Made by a program: the position numbers and the translations under genes. A stretch of DNA of 33,372 nt from Paracoccaceae bacterium. Its GTDB lineage: Bacteria > Pseudomonadota > Alphaproteobacteria > Rhodobacterales > Rhodobacteraceae. Position 1 is the stretch's first letter; each line of letters starts with the position of its first letter. The stretch lies in assembly GCA_024742705.1 (NCBI GenBank), contig JANSXZ010000031.1, positions 1 through 33,372 on the forward strand, written 5' to 3'. The notes beneath the pieces are model-generated. The model saw nothing but the letters and a program-made list of their open reading frames with translations. It ran no database searches and was not told the DNA's origin. Shown here one piece after another: positions 14,662-23,592 of the stretch.

Positions 14662-16407
14662 ATGAACCTGTTTGCCGAAATCCGCGACCTGGTGATCCAG
14701 AGCCTGGCCGACCTGACCGCGCAGGGCGTTCTGCCCGAAGGTCTGAGCATGGAGAACGTGACGGTCGAGCCGCCGCGCGACGCGGCCCACGGCGACATGG
14801 CGACCAACGCCGCAATGGTTCTGGCCCGGCCCGCCGGCATGAAACCGCGCGACATCGCCGAGGCTTTGGCCGCGCGGCTGGCCGCGGATGCGCGGATCGC
14901 CCGTGCCGAGGTGGCCGGGCCGGGGTTCCTGAACATGGCGCTTGCCTTGCCGGTCTGGCATGAAACGGTGCGCGCAGTGCTGACCGAGGGCGGCGATTTC
15001 GGCCGCTCGCGGATCGGGCAGGGGCTGCGGGTGAATGTCGAATATGTTTCGGCCAACCCGACGGGCCCCTTGCATGTGGGCCACACCCGCGGCGCGGTCT
15101 TCGGCGATGCGCTGGCCGGGCTGCTGGATTTCGCCGGCTACGATGTGACCCGCGAATATTACATCAACGACGGTGGCGCGCAGGTCGATGTGCTGGCGCG
15201 ATCGGTCTATCTGCGGTATCTCGAAGCGCATGGCCGCGATGTGGCCTTCGTGGATGGCACCTATCCCGGCGACTATCTGGTGGATGTCGGTGTCGCGCTC
15301 AAGCAGAAGGTGGGCGATGCCTGGGTGGATCAGCCCGAAGAGGTCTGGCTGACCGAACTGCGCGACTTCGCCACCGACGCCATGATGGATCTGATCCGCA
15401 GCGATCTGGCTGCGCTGGGCGTTCGCATGGATGTGTTCTTCAGTGAAAAATCGCTCTATGGGACCGGCCGGATCGAAGCGGCGCTGGCCGATCTGGACGC
15501 CAAGGGGTTGATCTACGAAGGCGTTCTGGAGCCGCCCAAGGGCAAGACCCCGGAGGATTGGGAACCGCGCGAGCAGACGCTTTTCCGGTCGACGGCGCAT
15601 GGCGACGACGTGGATCGCCCGGTGCGCAAATCCGATGGCGGCTGGACGTATTTCGCCCCCGACATTGCCTATCACTACGACAAGGTCAGCCGGGGCTTCG
15701 ATGCGCTGATCGATGTGTTCGGGGCCGATCACGGCGGCTATGTCAAACGCATGAAGGCTGCGGTCTCGGCGCTCAGCGATGGCCGGGTGCCGCTGGACAT
15801 CAAGCTGACGCAGCTTGTGCGGCTGTTCAAGAACGGCGCGCCGTTCAAGATGTCAAAGCGCGCGGGCAACTTCGTCACCCTGCGCGATGTCGTCGAACAG
15901 GTCGGCCCGGATGTCACACGCTTCGTGATGCTGACACGCAAGAACGACGCACCGCTGGACTTCGATTTCGACAAGGTGCTGGAACAGAGCCGCGAAAACC
16001 CGGTGTTTTATGTCCAGTATGCCAATGCCCGCGTCATGAGCGTGCTGCGCCGCGCCGCCGAGATCGGCATTGCCGCCGACGACGCGGTGCTGAAAGGCGC
16101 CGATCTGGGCGCGATGACCCATGGTTCCGAGCTGACGGTAGCACGCAAGCTGGCCGAATGGCCGCGCCTGGTGGAAACCGCCGCGCGCACCAACGAACCG
16201 CACCGGGTTGCGTTCTATCTCTATGAACTGGCCGGCGATTTCCACGCGCTGTGGAACAAGGGCAACGACGAACCGGGCCTGCGGTTCCTTCAGGAAGGCG
16301 ATATTGCCACCAGTCAGGCAAAAATCGCCCTTGCGCGCGCTGTTTCCGTTGTCATTTCGGCCGGTCTTGGTATTCTCGGGGTCAAACCGGCGCAGGAGAT
16401 GCGGTAA
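14662..16407 (+). CDS. argS: Arginyl-tRNA synthetase
   Basis: A 581-aa class I aminoacyl-tRNA synthetase. The HIGH motif is HVGH (138-141, context [15 protein letters not shown]) and the KMSKS motif is KMSKR (396-400, context [10 protein letters not shown]). The ArgRS N-terminal Add-1 domain (residues 1-110) and the C-terminal DALR anticodon-binding domain, ending in [17 protein letters not shown], are present. It charges tRNA-Arg and uniquely requires the tRNA for amino-acid activation. GAGGAACC precedes the ATG. The SPOR-domain gene follows after 89 bases, probably in the same transcript. Confidence 0.98.
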   Translation: MNLFAEIRDLVIQSLADLTAQGVLPEGLSMENVTVEPPRDAAHGDMATNAAMVLARPAGMKPRDIAEALAARLAADARIARAEVAGPGFLNMALALPVWHETVRAVLTEGGDFGRSRIGQGLRVNVEYVSANPTGPLHVGHTRGAVFGDALAGLLDFAGYDVTREYYINDGGAQVDVLARSVYLRYLEAHGRDVAFVDGTYPGDYLVDVGVALKQKVGDAWVDQPEEVWLTELRDFATDAMMDLIRSDLAALGVRMDVFFSEKSLYGTGRIEAALADLDAKGLIYEGVLEPPKGKTPEDWEPREQTLFRSTAHGDDVDRPVRKSDGGWTYFAPDIAYHYDKVSRGFDALIDVFGADHGGYVKRMKAAVSALSDGRVPLDIKLTQLVRLFKNGAPFKMSKRAGNFVTLRDVVEQVGPDVTRFVMLTRKNDAPLDFDFDKVLEQSRENPVFYVQYANARVMSVLRRAAEIGIAADDAVLKGADLGAMTHGSELTVARKLAEWPRLVETAARTNEPHRVAFYLYELAGDFHALWNKGNDEPGLRFLQEGDIATSQAKIALARAVSVVISAGLGILGVKPAQEMR

Positions 16408-16496
16408 CAAACCGCGCCCATCGTAGATCAGGATCGCCGGTCCGAGGCAGCTAGAAACCCGATACGGTCGCTCCGGCGTCGGGCAGTGAGGCAGAC

Positions 16497-17486
16497 ATGG
16501 CGGATCTTTCCTACGACCGGCGCACCGCGCACGGGTCTGGCGCCGATTCCGGGGCTCCCTCTTTTCAGACGATCGCGAACGTGGCGGGCGCGATCATATC
16601 GCTGGCGCTGGTGATCGGTATCGCGATCTGGGGCTACAAGCTCTTGATGCGTGACGTGTCGGGCGTGCCGGTTGTGCGGGCGCTGGATGCGCCGATGCGC
16701 GAGGCTCCGAAGGATCCCGGCGGACGCCCGGCGGATCATCAGGGGCTGGCGGTGAACGCGGTCGCGGCGACAGGCAACGCGGCCCCGCCGGCCGACCGTC
16801 TGGTGCTGGCACCGCGCGCGCTGGATCTGGCCGATGAAGATATGCCGATGGCGCGGTTGCAGGCCGCCCCGGCAGGCGAAGACATCGCCCGGCAAACCGG
16901 CGCCACCGCGCTGCGCGGCGCTTCGGTGGACGCCCTTGTCGATGAACTGATCGACGAGACACAGCCTGACGCCATCGTTCAACCCGAACCGCTGGGCGAT
17001 CCGGTCGCCGAAACCCCGGCGCCTGATGCGGCGCCTTCGGCCGAGGCTCCCGCGGTTCTGGATGCGCCGGGTGTGCGCCGGTCGCCGCGCCCGCCGGCCC
17101 GGCCCGATGCCGTCTTCGCCGCGCGCACTGCCGCCGGGGCACCGGGCACCGCCGGTGCCGAGGCCGCCGTCAATGCGGATGCCGGCCCCGCCGCGGGCGC
17201 CGACGTGATCGACATCGATCCCGCCAGCCTGCCAGTGGGCACCCGCCTGGCACAGCTGGGCGCATACGACAGCCCGGAACTGGCGCGGCAGGTTTGGGAT
17301 CAGATGGCGGTGAATTTCAGCGACTACCTGATCGGCAAGAAGCGGGTGATCCAGCGCGCCTCGAGCGGCGGGCGGGTGTTCTACCGGCTGCGCGCCCAGG
17401 GTTTTGCCGATCTCAGCGAGGCGCGGCGTTTTTGTTCGGCACTGGTGGCCGAAGGGGCCGACTGTATCCCGGTCACCACCAGATGA
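16497..17486 (+). CDS. SPOR domain membrane protein
   Basis: A 329-aa bitopic protein: a short cytoplasmic N-terminus, one transmembrane helix at about residues 25-50 (IANVAGAIISLALVIGIAIW), a long Ala/Pro-rich periplasmic linker (about 60-240), and a C-terminal SPOR domain (about 245-329, starting near GTRLAQLGAYDSPELARQVW). SPOR domains bind denuded septal peptidoglycan, so a place at the division site is likely. Its stop overlaps the nagZ start (ATGA), linking it with a peptidoglycan-recycling enzyme. A conserved position between argS and nagZ is familiar in Rhodobacteraceae. Confidence 0.9.
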   Translation: MADLSYDRRTAHGSGADSGAPSFQTIANVAGAIISLALVIGIAIWGYKLLMRDVSGVPVVRALDAPMREAPKDPGGRPADHQGLAVNAVAATGNAAPPADRLVLAPRALDLADEDMPMARLQAAPAGEDIARQTGATALRGASVDALVDELIDETQPDAIVQPEPLGDPVAETPAPDAAPSAEAPAVLDAPGVRRSPRPPARPDAVFAARTAAGAPGTAGAEAAVNADAGPAAGADVIDIDPASLPVGTRLAQLGAYDSPELARQVWDQMAVNFSDYLIGKKRVIQRASSGGRVFYRLRAQGFADLSEARRFCSALVAEGADCIPVTTR

Positions 17487-18490
17487 CCCGGTTCGGCGCC
17501 ACGATACTCGATGCCGAAGGCCTGCGCCTGACCCGCGAGGAAGCCGCCCTGTTCCGCGATACCGATCCGTTCGGCTTTATCCTGTTCGCCCGCAACATCG
17601 CGGATGCCGATCAGGTGCGCGCCCTGTGCGACGATTTCCGCCAGGCCGTGGGCCGTGACGCGCCGATCACGGTGGATCAGGAAGGTGGGCGGGTGCAACG
17701 GCTGCGCGCGCCGCTGGGCCGTGTCTGGCAGGCACCGCTGGCGCATGTGGGGCGCGCCGGGGCGCACGCCGCGCGGGCGATGTACCTGCGCTACCGGTTG
17801 ATCGCCAATGAATTGCGGGCGCTGGGCATCGACAGCAACTGCGCGCCCATGGTGGATCTGGTACATACCGACACCCATGAATTCCTGCGCAACCGATGCT
17901 ACGGCGACGATCCGGCACGGGTGGGCGAACTGGGCCGCGCCGCCGCCGATGCGATGCTGGCGGGGGGTGTGCTGCCGGTGCTCAAGCATCTGCCGGGTCA
18001 CGGCCGCGCCACGCTGGACAGCCACCACGACCTGCCGCACGTGGCCACGCCGGTGCAGGTGCTGCGCGACACCGATTTCGCCCCTTTCCGCGCGCTGAAC
18101 GATCTGCCGATGGGCATGACCGCGCATATCGTTCTGGATGCGCTGGACGACCGGCCCGCCACGCTTTCGCCGGTGGTCATGCAGACGATCCGCGACGACA
18201 TCGGCTTTGACGGTCTGATCATGACCGACGACATCGCGATGCGGGCGCTTTCCGGTGCTCCGGCACAGATCGCGCGTGACGCGCTGGTGGCGGGCTGCGA
18301 CGTGGTGCTGCTGTGCAACGCCGATTTCGCGGTGCGCCGCGCTGTCGCCGAAGCGGCGGGTGAAATGAGCGATGCCGCCCAGGCCCGCGCCGAGGCCGCC
18401 CTGGCGGCACGCCGCAGCCCTGACGATATTGACATTCCCGACCTCGAAGCCCAGCTTTCCGCCCTGATGGGCGGGCAGGTCTATGGCTGA
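17483..18490 (+). CDS. nagZ: Beta-N-acetylhexosaminidase NagZ
   Basis: A 335-aa GH3 enzyme. It carries the N-terminal TVDQEGGRVQRLR, the KHLPGHGRA motif (168-176), the His/Asp loop DSHHDLP (178-184) and the nucleophile region MTDDIAMRA (Asp249/Asp250). NagZ removes GlcNAc from anhydro-muropeptides in the cytosol during cell-wall recycling. The start overlaps the SPOR gene stop and the end overlaps scpA by 8 bases, so these genes form a coupled operon. anmK, acting on the product side of the same pathway, lies elsewhere in this window (30487). Confidence 0.95.
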   Translation: MTRFGATILDAEGLRLTREEAALFRDTDPFGFILFARNIADADQVRALCDDFRQAVGRDAPITVDQEGGRVQRLRAPLGRVWQAPLAHVGRAGAHAARAMYLRYRLIANELRALGIDSNCAPMVDLVHTDTHEFLRNRCYGDDPARVGELGRAAADAMLAGGVLPVLKHLPGHGRATLDSHHDLPHVATPVQVLRDTDFAPFRALNDLPMGMTAHIVLDALDDRPATLSPVVMQTIRDDIGFDGLIMTDDIAMRALSGAPAQIARDALVAGCDVVLLCNADFAVRRAVAEAAGEMSDAAQARAEAALAARRSPDDIDIPDLEAQLSALMGGQVYG

Positions 18491-19274
18491 CGAATTCGAG
18501 CAAGACACCTATACCACAGTGGCCGACCGGCTGGCCGCCGAGGCGCTGATTGTCGATGTCGACGGGTTCGAGGGGCCGCTGGACGTCTTGCTGACGCTGT
18601 CGCGCACCCAGAAGGTGGATCTGCGGCGCATTTCGGTTCTGGCGCTGGCGCGTCAATACCTTGAGTTCGTGGAGCGCGCCAAGGCGCTGCGCATCGAACT
18701 GGCAGCGGATTACCTGGTGATGGCGGCATGGCTGGCTTTCCTGAAATCGCGACTGTTGCTGCCGCCCGACCCGGCCGAGGAAGGGCCGTCGGGCGAGGAT
18801 CTTGCGGCGCATCTGGCGTTCCAGCTGGAGCGGTTGCAGGCCATGCGCGACGCGGCCGCGCGGCTGATGGGGCGCGACCGCCTGGGCCGGGACTTCTTTG
18901 CGCGCGGCCAATCCGAAGACGTGCAGCGGATCCGCACCGTTACGCATACCGCCACCCTGCTGGATCTGATGCAGGGTTATGCCCGGATCCGGACCCGTGA
19001 CGATTTCCGGCCTTTCGTGATGGATCGCGATGCGATCTTTACCATGGAACAGGCGCTGGAGCGTCTGCGCGGTCTGATCGGCCACGCCGCCGAATGGACC
19101 GATATTGCCGCTTACATGCCCGAAGGCTGGGACCGCGACCCGCTGCGGCGACGGTCGGCCACGGCCTCGACCTTTGCGGCCTCTCTCGAACTGGTCAAGG
19201 AGGGGCGGCTGGAAATTCGTCAGAGCGAGACCTTTGCCCCCATCCACCTGCGTCAGCGAAAGGGCCGGACATGA
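18483..19274 (+). CDS. scpA: Segregation and condensation protein A
   Basis: A 263-aa kleisin. The N-terminal signature FEGPLDVLLTLSRTQKVDLR (29-48) and the following ADYLVMAAWLAFLKSRLLLP helix are characteristic. The C-terminal winged-helix part ends QSETFAPIHLRQRK. ScpA bridges SMC heads and binds ScpB to form the condensin-like complex needed for chromosome segregation. It begins 8 bases inside nagZ and its stop overlaps scpB (ATGA), consistent with stoichiometric co-translation. Confidence 0.96.
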   Translation: MADEFEQDTYTTVADRLAAEALIVDVDGFEGPLDVLLTLSRTQKVDLRRISVLALARQYLEFVERAKALRIELAADYLVMAAWLAFLKSRLLLPPDPAEEGPSGEDLAAHLAFQLERLQAMRDAAARLMGRDRLGRDFFARGQSEDVQRIRTVTHTATLLDLMQGYARIRTRDDFRPFVMDRDAIFTMEQALERLRGLIGHAAEWTDIAAYMPEGWDRDPLRRRSATASTFAASLELVKEGRLEIRQSETFAPIHLRQRKGRT

Positions 19275-19939
19275 GCGGGGGAGCGGACATCAACGAGGAG
19301 CGCGAAGAAAGCCTCTTTTCGGCGCCGCCGATGGCGGAACAGGAACGCATGGTCGAGGCGGTTCTGTTCGCCAGCGCCGCCCCTGTGACGGTGCGCGATC
19401 TGGAGGCGCGCATGCCGCATGGCTGCGACGCCGCCGAAGCGCTGGTGCACCTGCGCAAGCGTTATGAAGGGCGTGGCGTGCGGGTGGTTCGGGTGGGCGA
19501 TGCCTGGGCCATGCGAACCGCGCCCGACCTGGGGTTTCTGATGCACAAGGAAACCGTGGAAGTCCGCAAGCTGAGCCGCGCGGCGATCGAAACGCTGGCC
19601 ATCATCGCCTATCATCAGCCGGTGACCCGTGCCGAGATCGAGGAAATCCGTGGCGTCAGCGTGTCTCGGGGGACGATCGACCAACTGCTCGAGATGGAAT
19701 GGATCCGGCTGGGTCGCCGCAAGATGACACCGGGACGGCCGGTGACCTTCGTGGTGACCCAGGGCTTCCTGGATCATTTCGGCCTTGAGAGCGCGCGGGA
19801 TCTGCCGGGGCTGAAGGAGCTGCGGGCGGCCGGCTTGCTGGAAAACCGTCCGTCGCCCGGCATGGCGCCGGGGCCGGGCGGCGAGGCGGATCCGGACGAA
19901 AGCGATCCGGGCGGACAGCCGGAACTGTTCGAAGACTGA
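19271..19939 (+). CDS. scpB: Segregation and condensation protein B
   Basis: A 222-aa ScpB with paired winged helices. The signature is ETLAIIAYHQPVTRAEIEEI at about 107-126, followed by RGVSVSRGTIDQLLE and GRPVTFVVTQGFLDHFGL. The C-terminal 35 residues are a Gly/Pro/acidic tail. It dimerises and binds the ScpA linker. It is the last gene of the nagZ-scpA-scpB unit here; tatABC, which often follows in alphaproteobacteria, is not present, and the 33-bp repeat element comes next. Confidence 0.96.
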   Translation: MSGGADINEEREESLFSAPPMAEQERMVEAVLFASAAPVTVRDLEARMPHGCDAAEALVHLRKRYEGRGVRVVRVGDAWAMRTAPDLGFLMHKETVEVRKLSRAAIETLAIIAYHQPVTRAEIEEIRGVSVSRGTIDQLLEMEWIRLGRRKMTPGRPVTFVVTQGFLDHFGLESARDLPGLKELRAAGLLENRPSPGMAPGPGGEADPDESDPGGQPELFED

Positions 19940-19971
19940 TCGAAAGGTCGCGGGGGTGGCCTTTTTCGGGA

Positions 19972-20004
19972 GCCTCCGGCGGGAGTTTTTCGGGCAAGAT
20001 GAAG
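19972..20004. repeat. 33-bp intergenic element, copy 1
   Basis: Starts GCCTCCGGCGGGAGTTTTTC and ends CAAGATGAAG. It contains a small hairpin CTCC-GGCG-GGAG followed by a T-rich run, so it may also terminate transcription from scpB. It matches copy 2 at 27 of 33 positions. I recall similar elements as common in Rhodobacteraceae intergenic regions. Confidence 0.7.
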
Positions 20005-20012
20005 CGGGCGGG

Positions 20013-21092
20013 TCAGGCCGGGTTTCGAAAGTGCTTGGACAGTTTGAGGCCCTGACCCTGGTAGTTGGAGGCAAGGCCCGCGCCATAGAGCTGTGTCGGG
20101 ATCTGAGCCATGCGTTCATAGACAAGACGGCCGACGATCTGCCCGTTTTCAAGGACGAAGGGCGCTTCGTGGCAGCGTACTTCGAGGACGCCACGCGCGC
20201 CGGCGCCACCGGCCGCAGCGTGGCCGAAGCCGGGATCGAAGAAGCCCGCGTAGTGCACACGGAATTCGCCCACCATGGCGAGGTAGGGGGCCATTTCCGC
20301 CGCGAAGCCCGGCGGGATGTGCACGGATTCGCGGCTGACGAGGATGTAGAAAGCGCCGGGATCCAGGATGATGCGGCGGTTGCGGGCGCGCACCTCTTCC
20401 CAGAAATCCGCCGGATCGTAGGCGCCCAGGCGATCCAGATCTATCACGCCGGTGTGCGGTTTGGCCCGGTACCCCACCAGATCGCTTTCTGGCAGCGCAA
20501 GATCGACCGAAAAACCCAGACCGTCCTGAATCAGCGCGTCGCCGTCGACGAGGCCGGTGTCGGCGTGCAAGGCGCGCAATGCGGCATCATCGAGCACCGC
20601 GTGCCCACGCCGCAGGCGCAGCTGGTTCAGGCGCATTCCGCTGCGCACCAGCACCGAAAACGAGCGCGGGCAGATTTCGGCGTAGAGCGGGCCATCGTAG
20701 CCCGGCGGGATACGGTCGAATTCGGTGCCGCCATCGGTGACCGTGCGGGTCAGCAGATCGAGCCGGCCTGTCGAGCTTTTGGCGTTGGCCACCGCGTGGA
20801 CATCGGCGGGCAGGGCCAGCGATTCCATCAGGGGCACGAGGTAGACGCAGCCTTTTTCCAGCACCGCGCCGTGGCTGAGATCAATCCGGTGCATCTCGAA
20901 TTCGCCCAGTCGGGGGATCACGCGGGTTCCCGATCCCGGCAGGAACGACGCGCGCACCCGGTAGGCGGTATGCCCGAGGCGCATGTCGATGCTGGCCGGT
21001 TGGATCTGGTCGTGGAGGATAGGGGTGTCGGCGCGAATGGCACCGTCGCGCACCAGCCGTTCTATCGCCTGGTTGGGAAAAACGCCGATCAT
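20013..21092 (-). CDS. dcd: 2'-deoxycytidine 5'-triphosphate deaminase, two-domain form
   Basis: A 359-aa protein, about twice the length of E. coli Dcd (193). The first half has QPASIDMRLG (31-40) and NAKSSTGR (103-110). The second half repeats the dUTPase-like beta fold with HYAGFFDPGFG (280-290) and LEVR, whose Glu304 aligns with the catalytic Glu of Dcd. It converts dCTP to dUTP for thymidylate synthesis. The doubled form is typical of alphaproteobacteria (Pfam DCD family) and probably arose by internal duplication, with trimer contacts built into one chain. tRNA-Pro lies 67 bases upstream on the same strand. Confidence 0.9.
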   Translation of the reverse strand: MIGVFPNQAIERLVRDGAIRADTPILHDQIQPASIDMRLGHTAYRVRASFLPGSGTRVIPRLGEFEMHRIDLSHGAVLEKGCVYLVPLMESLALPADVHAVANAKSSTGRLDLLTRTVTDGGTEFDRIPPGYDGPLYAEICPRSFSVLVRSGMRLNQLRLRRGHAVLDDAALRALHADTGLVDGDALIQDGLGFSVDLALPESDLVGYRAKPHTGVIDLDRLGAYDPADFWEEVRARNRRIILDPGAFYILVSRESVHIPPGFAAEMAPYLAMVGEFRVHYAGFFDPGFGHAAAGGAGARGVLEVRCHEAPFVLENGQIVGRLVYERMAQIPTQLYGAGLASNYQGQGLKLSKHFRNPA

Positions 21093-21159
21093 GCGGTGCC
21101 CCCGGGAAGCAGCTGCGCCAATCGCCCGGGCGCAGGCAGGGGGCGGAGCGGAATTGTAA

Positions 21160-21236
21160 TGGTCGGGCTAGCAGGACTCGAACCTGCGACCTTCCGTCCC
21201 CCAGACGGACGCGCTACCAAGCTGCGCCATAGCCCG
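21160..21236 (-). tRNA. tRNA-Pro (anticodon GGG)
   Basis: The minus strand folds into a full cloverleaf. The acceptor stem is CGGGCTA/TAGCCCG with the tRNA-Pro-specific C1-G72 pair and A73, and CCA is encoded (21162-21160). The anticodon stem is TCCGT/ACGGA with loop CTGGGGG (anticodon GGG), and the T-loop is GGTTCGAGTCC. The length is 77 with CCA. It reads proline CCC/CCU codons. Confidence 0.97.
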
Positions 21237-21294
21237 ACGATGAGGCGTTCATAGCGGTTTTGAGACCGGGGGCAAGCGGAAAACCGGCGCGCGA

Positions 21295-22197
21295 TCATTC
21301 TTTGTGCGCGGCGCGCATCTGATCCATCAACCGGGCCAGCCGCGCGGCGAGCGGGTGGATTTCATCGGCGGTTGTACCGTCCAGCGGGGCGGCATCGGCC
21401 AGAAGTGCGAGCAGGCCGGGACGTGATGCGGCGCGCAGATCGGCGGGGGGATCCGGCGCGTCGACGATGGCGGGTCGCCGGGCGGCCGGTGCGGGCGCCG
21501 GTTCAACGGCGTTGTCGGGGGCGCCGTCAGACGCTTCGCGGGCGGGCGGTTCAGACGCGGCGGGCTCTGGTGCTGTGTCGGCGGGCGGGGCCGCGGGTTC
21601 GGATGCACCCATGCCCAGAGTCAGGCGCCGGCGGAAGGCCGGTTCCGGTGTGCCCAGATCGAGTTCGGGTTGTGCTGCCGGGGATTCGGGCGTTTCGGCC
21701 GCCGAGGGCAGGGGGCCCGCGCTTTCGCTTTCGGTGGCGGGTTCGGCGGGCGGCTTTTGCGCCTCGGGTTCGGGCGATGCCGCGACCGGGGCCGGCGCAT
21801 CGGCGGGTTCAGGCGCGGGATCTGCGGCGACCTCGGGCGGGATTTCAGGCTCGCGCGGGGGGGCGGACTGGGCCAGGCGCACCACCTTTGCGGATGTGGC
21901 AGGGGCGCGCGTGCCGTCGTCATCCAGCCCGTGCGACAGTTCGGACACTGCCCCAACCCCTTGTTCGCGAAGCACTTTCTGGACACCTTTTATGGTCAGC
22001 CCATCTTCGTGCAGCAATTTGCGAATACCGCCAAGCAACAACATGTCGGATGGCCGGTAATAGCGGCGGCCGCCGGCGCGCTTGACCGGCTTGACCTGGG
22101 TGAACTTGCTCTCCCAGAACCGCAGGACATGTGTCTGAACGCCCAGCCATTCTGCAACTTCGCTGATGGTGCGGAATGCGTCGGGAGACTTGTCCAT
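21295..22197 (-). CDS. MerR family transcriptional regulator with long disordered tail
   Basis: A 300-aa protein with an N-terminal MerR winged HTH at about residues 9-76 ([20 protein letters not shown], then [20 protein letters not shown]). The remaining ~220 residues are Ala/Pro/Glu-rich low complexity without the usual effector domain or metal cysteines, ending in a short helix [18 protein letters not shown]. It lies 14 bases downstream of ihfA, a neighbourhood common in alphaproteobacteria. Target and signal are unknown. The tail suggests protein-protein contact rather than small-molecule sensing. Confidence 0.9.
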   Translation of the reverse strand: MDKSPDAFRTISEVAEWLGVQTHVLRFWESKFTQVKPVKRAGGRRYYRPSDMLLLGGIRKLLHEDGLTIKGVQKVLREQGVGAVSELSHGLDDDGTRAPATSAKVVRLAQSAPPREPEIPPEVAADPAPEPADAPAPVAASPEPEAQKPPAEPATESESAGPLPSAAETPESPAAQPELDLGTPEPAFRRRLTLGMGASEPAAPPADTAPEPAASEPPAREASDGAPDNAVEPAPAPAARRPAIVDAPDPPADLRAASRPGLLALLADAAPLDGTTADEIHPLAARLARLMDQMRAAHKE

Positions 22198-22211
22198 GTC
22201 CTGGCTCCGGA

Positions 22212-22517
22212 TCAGACGCGTTTGTTGCCGGCGGCCACGCGGTCTTTCATCAGGTGCGAGGGCCGGAATGTCAGAACCCGGCGCGGCTGAATCGGCACCT
22301 CTTCGCCGGTCTTCGGGTTGCGCCCGATCCGTGCGGATTTATCGCGCACGCTGAAGGTACCAAAAGACGAGATCTTGACCTGCTCGCCGCGCACCAGAGC
22401 ATCGGACATGTGGTCCAGCATACTCTCGACCAATTGCGCGCTTTCATTGCGTGAAAGGCCAACTTCGCGAAACACGGCCTCGCTGAGGTCCATTCGCGTC
22501 AGTGTCTTTTGTGCCAT
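22212..22517 (-). CDS. ihfA: Integration host factor subunit alpha
   Basis: A 101-aa HU/IHF-family protein: an N-terminal helical dimer part ([20 protein letters not shown]), then the DNA-arm signature [20 protein letters not shown] carrying the intercalating proline. With IhfB it bends DNA sharply at specific sites. The start MAQKTLTR (22517) follows a GGGGACGG stretch; an ATG-like extension to 22544 would overlap the promoter -10 box. It lies between fabH and merR and has its own likely promoter. Confidence 0.96.
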   Translation of the reverse strand: MAQKTLTRMDLSEAVFREVGLSRNESAQLVESMLDHMSDALVRGEQVKISSFGTFSVRDKSARIGRNPKTGEEVPIQPRRVLTFRPSHLMKDRVAAGNKRV

Positions 22518-22539
22518 TGCCGTCCCCGTTGTTTTGGCA

Positions 22540-22569
22540 ACCATAGGGGCGAAGGAAATTCCGAGTCAA
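22540..22569 (-). promoter_or_regulatory. Likely ihfA promoter
   Basis: On the minus strand, TTGACT (22569-22564), 18 bases, TATGGT (22545-22540). The start of transcription would fall near 22533, giving a leader of about 15 bases before the ihfA ATG. It lets ihfA-merR be expressed apart from plsX-fabH. Confidence 0.6.
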
Positions 22570-22620
22570 TATCAACGGCTTGCAAGGTGATGACGAAATG
22601 GCATTTGATCTGCCCCTCGC

Positions 22621-23592
22621 TCACCAGCGCAACACCACCGCTCCCCAGGCCAGGCCTCCCCCGATGGCTTCGGTCACGATCAGGTCGCCGGGGCGGATCT
22701 GGCCGCGGTCGCGCCCGACCGACAAGGCCAACGGGATCGACGCCGCCGAAGTGTTGCCGTGGTCCTGCACGGTGACCACCACGCGTTCCATGGGCAGCTT
22801 CATCTTTCGCGCGGTGCCCTGGATGATGCGGATATTGGCCTGATGCGGCACGATCCAGTCAACGTCATCCGCGCCCAGTCCGGCCCGCGCCAATGCAGTT
22901 TCCGCCGTTTCGGCCAGCTTTTCCACCGCGTGTCGGAACACCTGATTGCCCTGCATCCGCAGATAGCCCGTGGTGCGCGTGGCAACGCCGCCATCCACAT
23001 AGAGAAGGTCGCGGAAATTGCCGTCCGAGTTCAGGTCGGTGGCCAGAATGCCGCGATCATCTTTGGTGCCGGCGCTGTCCTGCGCCTCGAGAAGCACCGC
23101 GCCGGCGCCGTCGCCGAACAGCACGCAGGTGCTGCGATCGGTCCAGTCCATGATCTTGCTGAAGGTTTCGGCACCGATCACCAGAACCCGCCGGGCCTGG
23201 CCCGACACGATCAGCGCGTTTGCATTGGCCATTGCATAGACGAAGCCGGCACAGACCGCCTGGATGTCGAAGGCAAAGCCGCGTGTCATGCCCAGATTGG
23301 CCTGTACCATCGTCGCCGCCGAAGGAAACGTCAGATCCGCCGTCGAGGTGGCCAGAACGATGGCATCCACATCCTGCGGATCGCGGCCGGCATCCGCCAG
23401 CGCCGCGCGGGCGGCGTGGGTGGCCATATCCGAGGTGGTTTCGCCTTCGGCGGCGAAATGCCGACGTTCGATGCCGGACCGCGACCGGATCCAGGCATCG
23501 GTGGTTTCGAGACTGTCTTCAAAGGCGCTGTTGGGAACGATCCGTTCGGGCAGATAATGCCCGACACCGGTTACAACTGCGCGGCAGATCAT
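22621..23592 (-). CDS. fabH: Beta-ketoacyl-ACP synthase III
   Basis: A 323-aa KAS III. The catalytic triad is Cys114 (DIQAVCAGF), His250 (VPHQANIRI) and Asn280 (DHGNTSAASIP). It condenses acetyl-CoA with malonyl-ACP to start fatty-acid synthesis. The C-terminus GGGLAWGAVVLRW is the family norm. The ATG overlaps the plsX stop (ATGA), so the two are co-translated, and a 103-base gap with a promoter separates it from ihfA. Confidence 0.97.
   Translation of the reverse strand: MICRAVVTGVGHYLPERIVPNSAFEDSLETTDAWIRSRSGIERRHFAAEGETTSDMATHAARAALADAGRDPQDVDAIVLATSTADLTFPSAATMVQANLGMTRGFAFDIQAVCAGFVYAMANANALIVSGQARRVLVIGAETFSKIMDWTDRSTCVLFGDGAGAVLLEAQDSAGTKDDRGILATDLNSDGNFRDLLYVDGGVATRTTGYLRMQGNQVFRHAVEKLAETAETALARAGLGADDVDWIVPHQANIRIIQGTARKMKLPMERVVVTVQDHGNTSAASIPLALSVGRDRGQIRPGDLIVTEAIGGGLAWGAVVLRW

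Noticed and set aside
13420..15732. 770-codon open frame on the minus strand
   Set aside because: Antisense to dgt and argS, both certain by motif; no recognisable domain in the antisense product.
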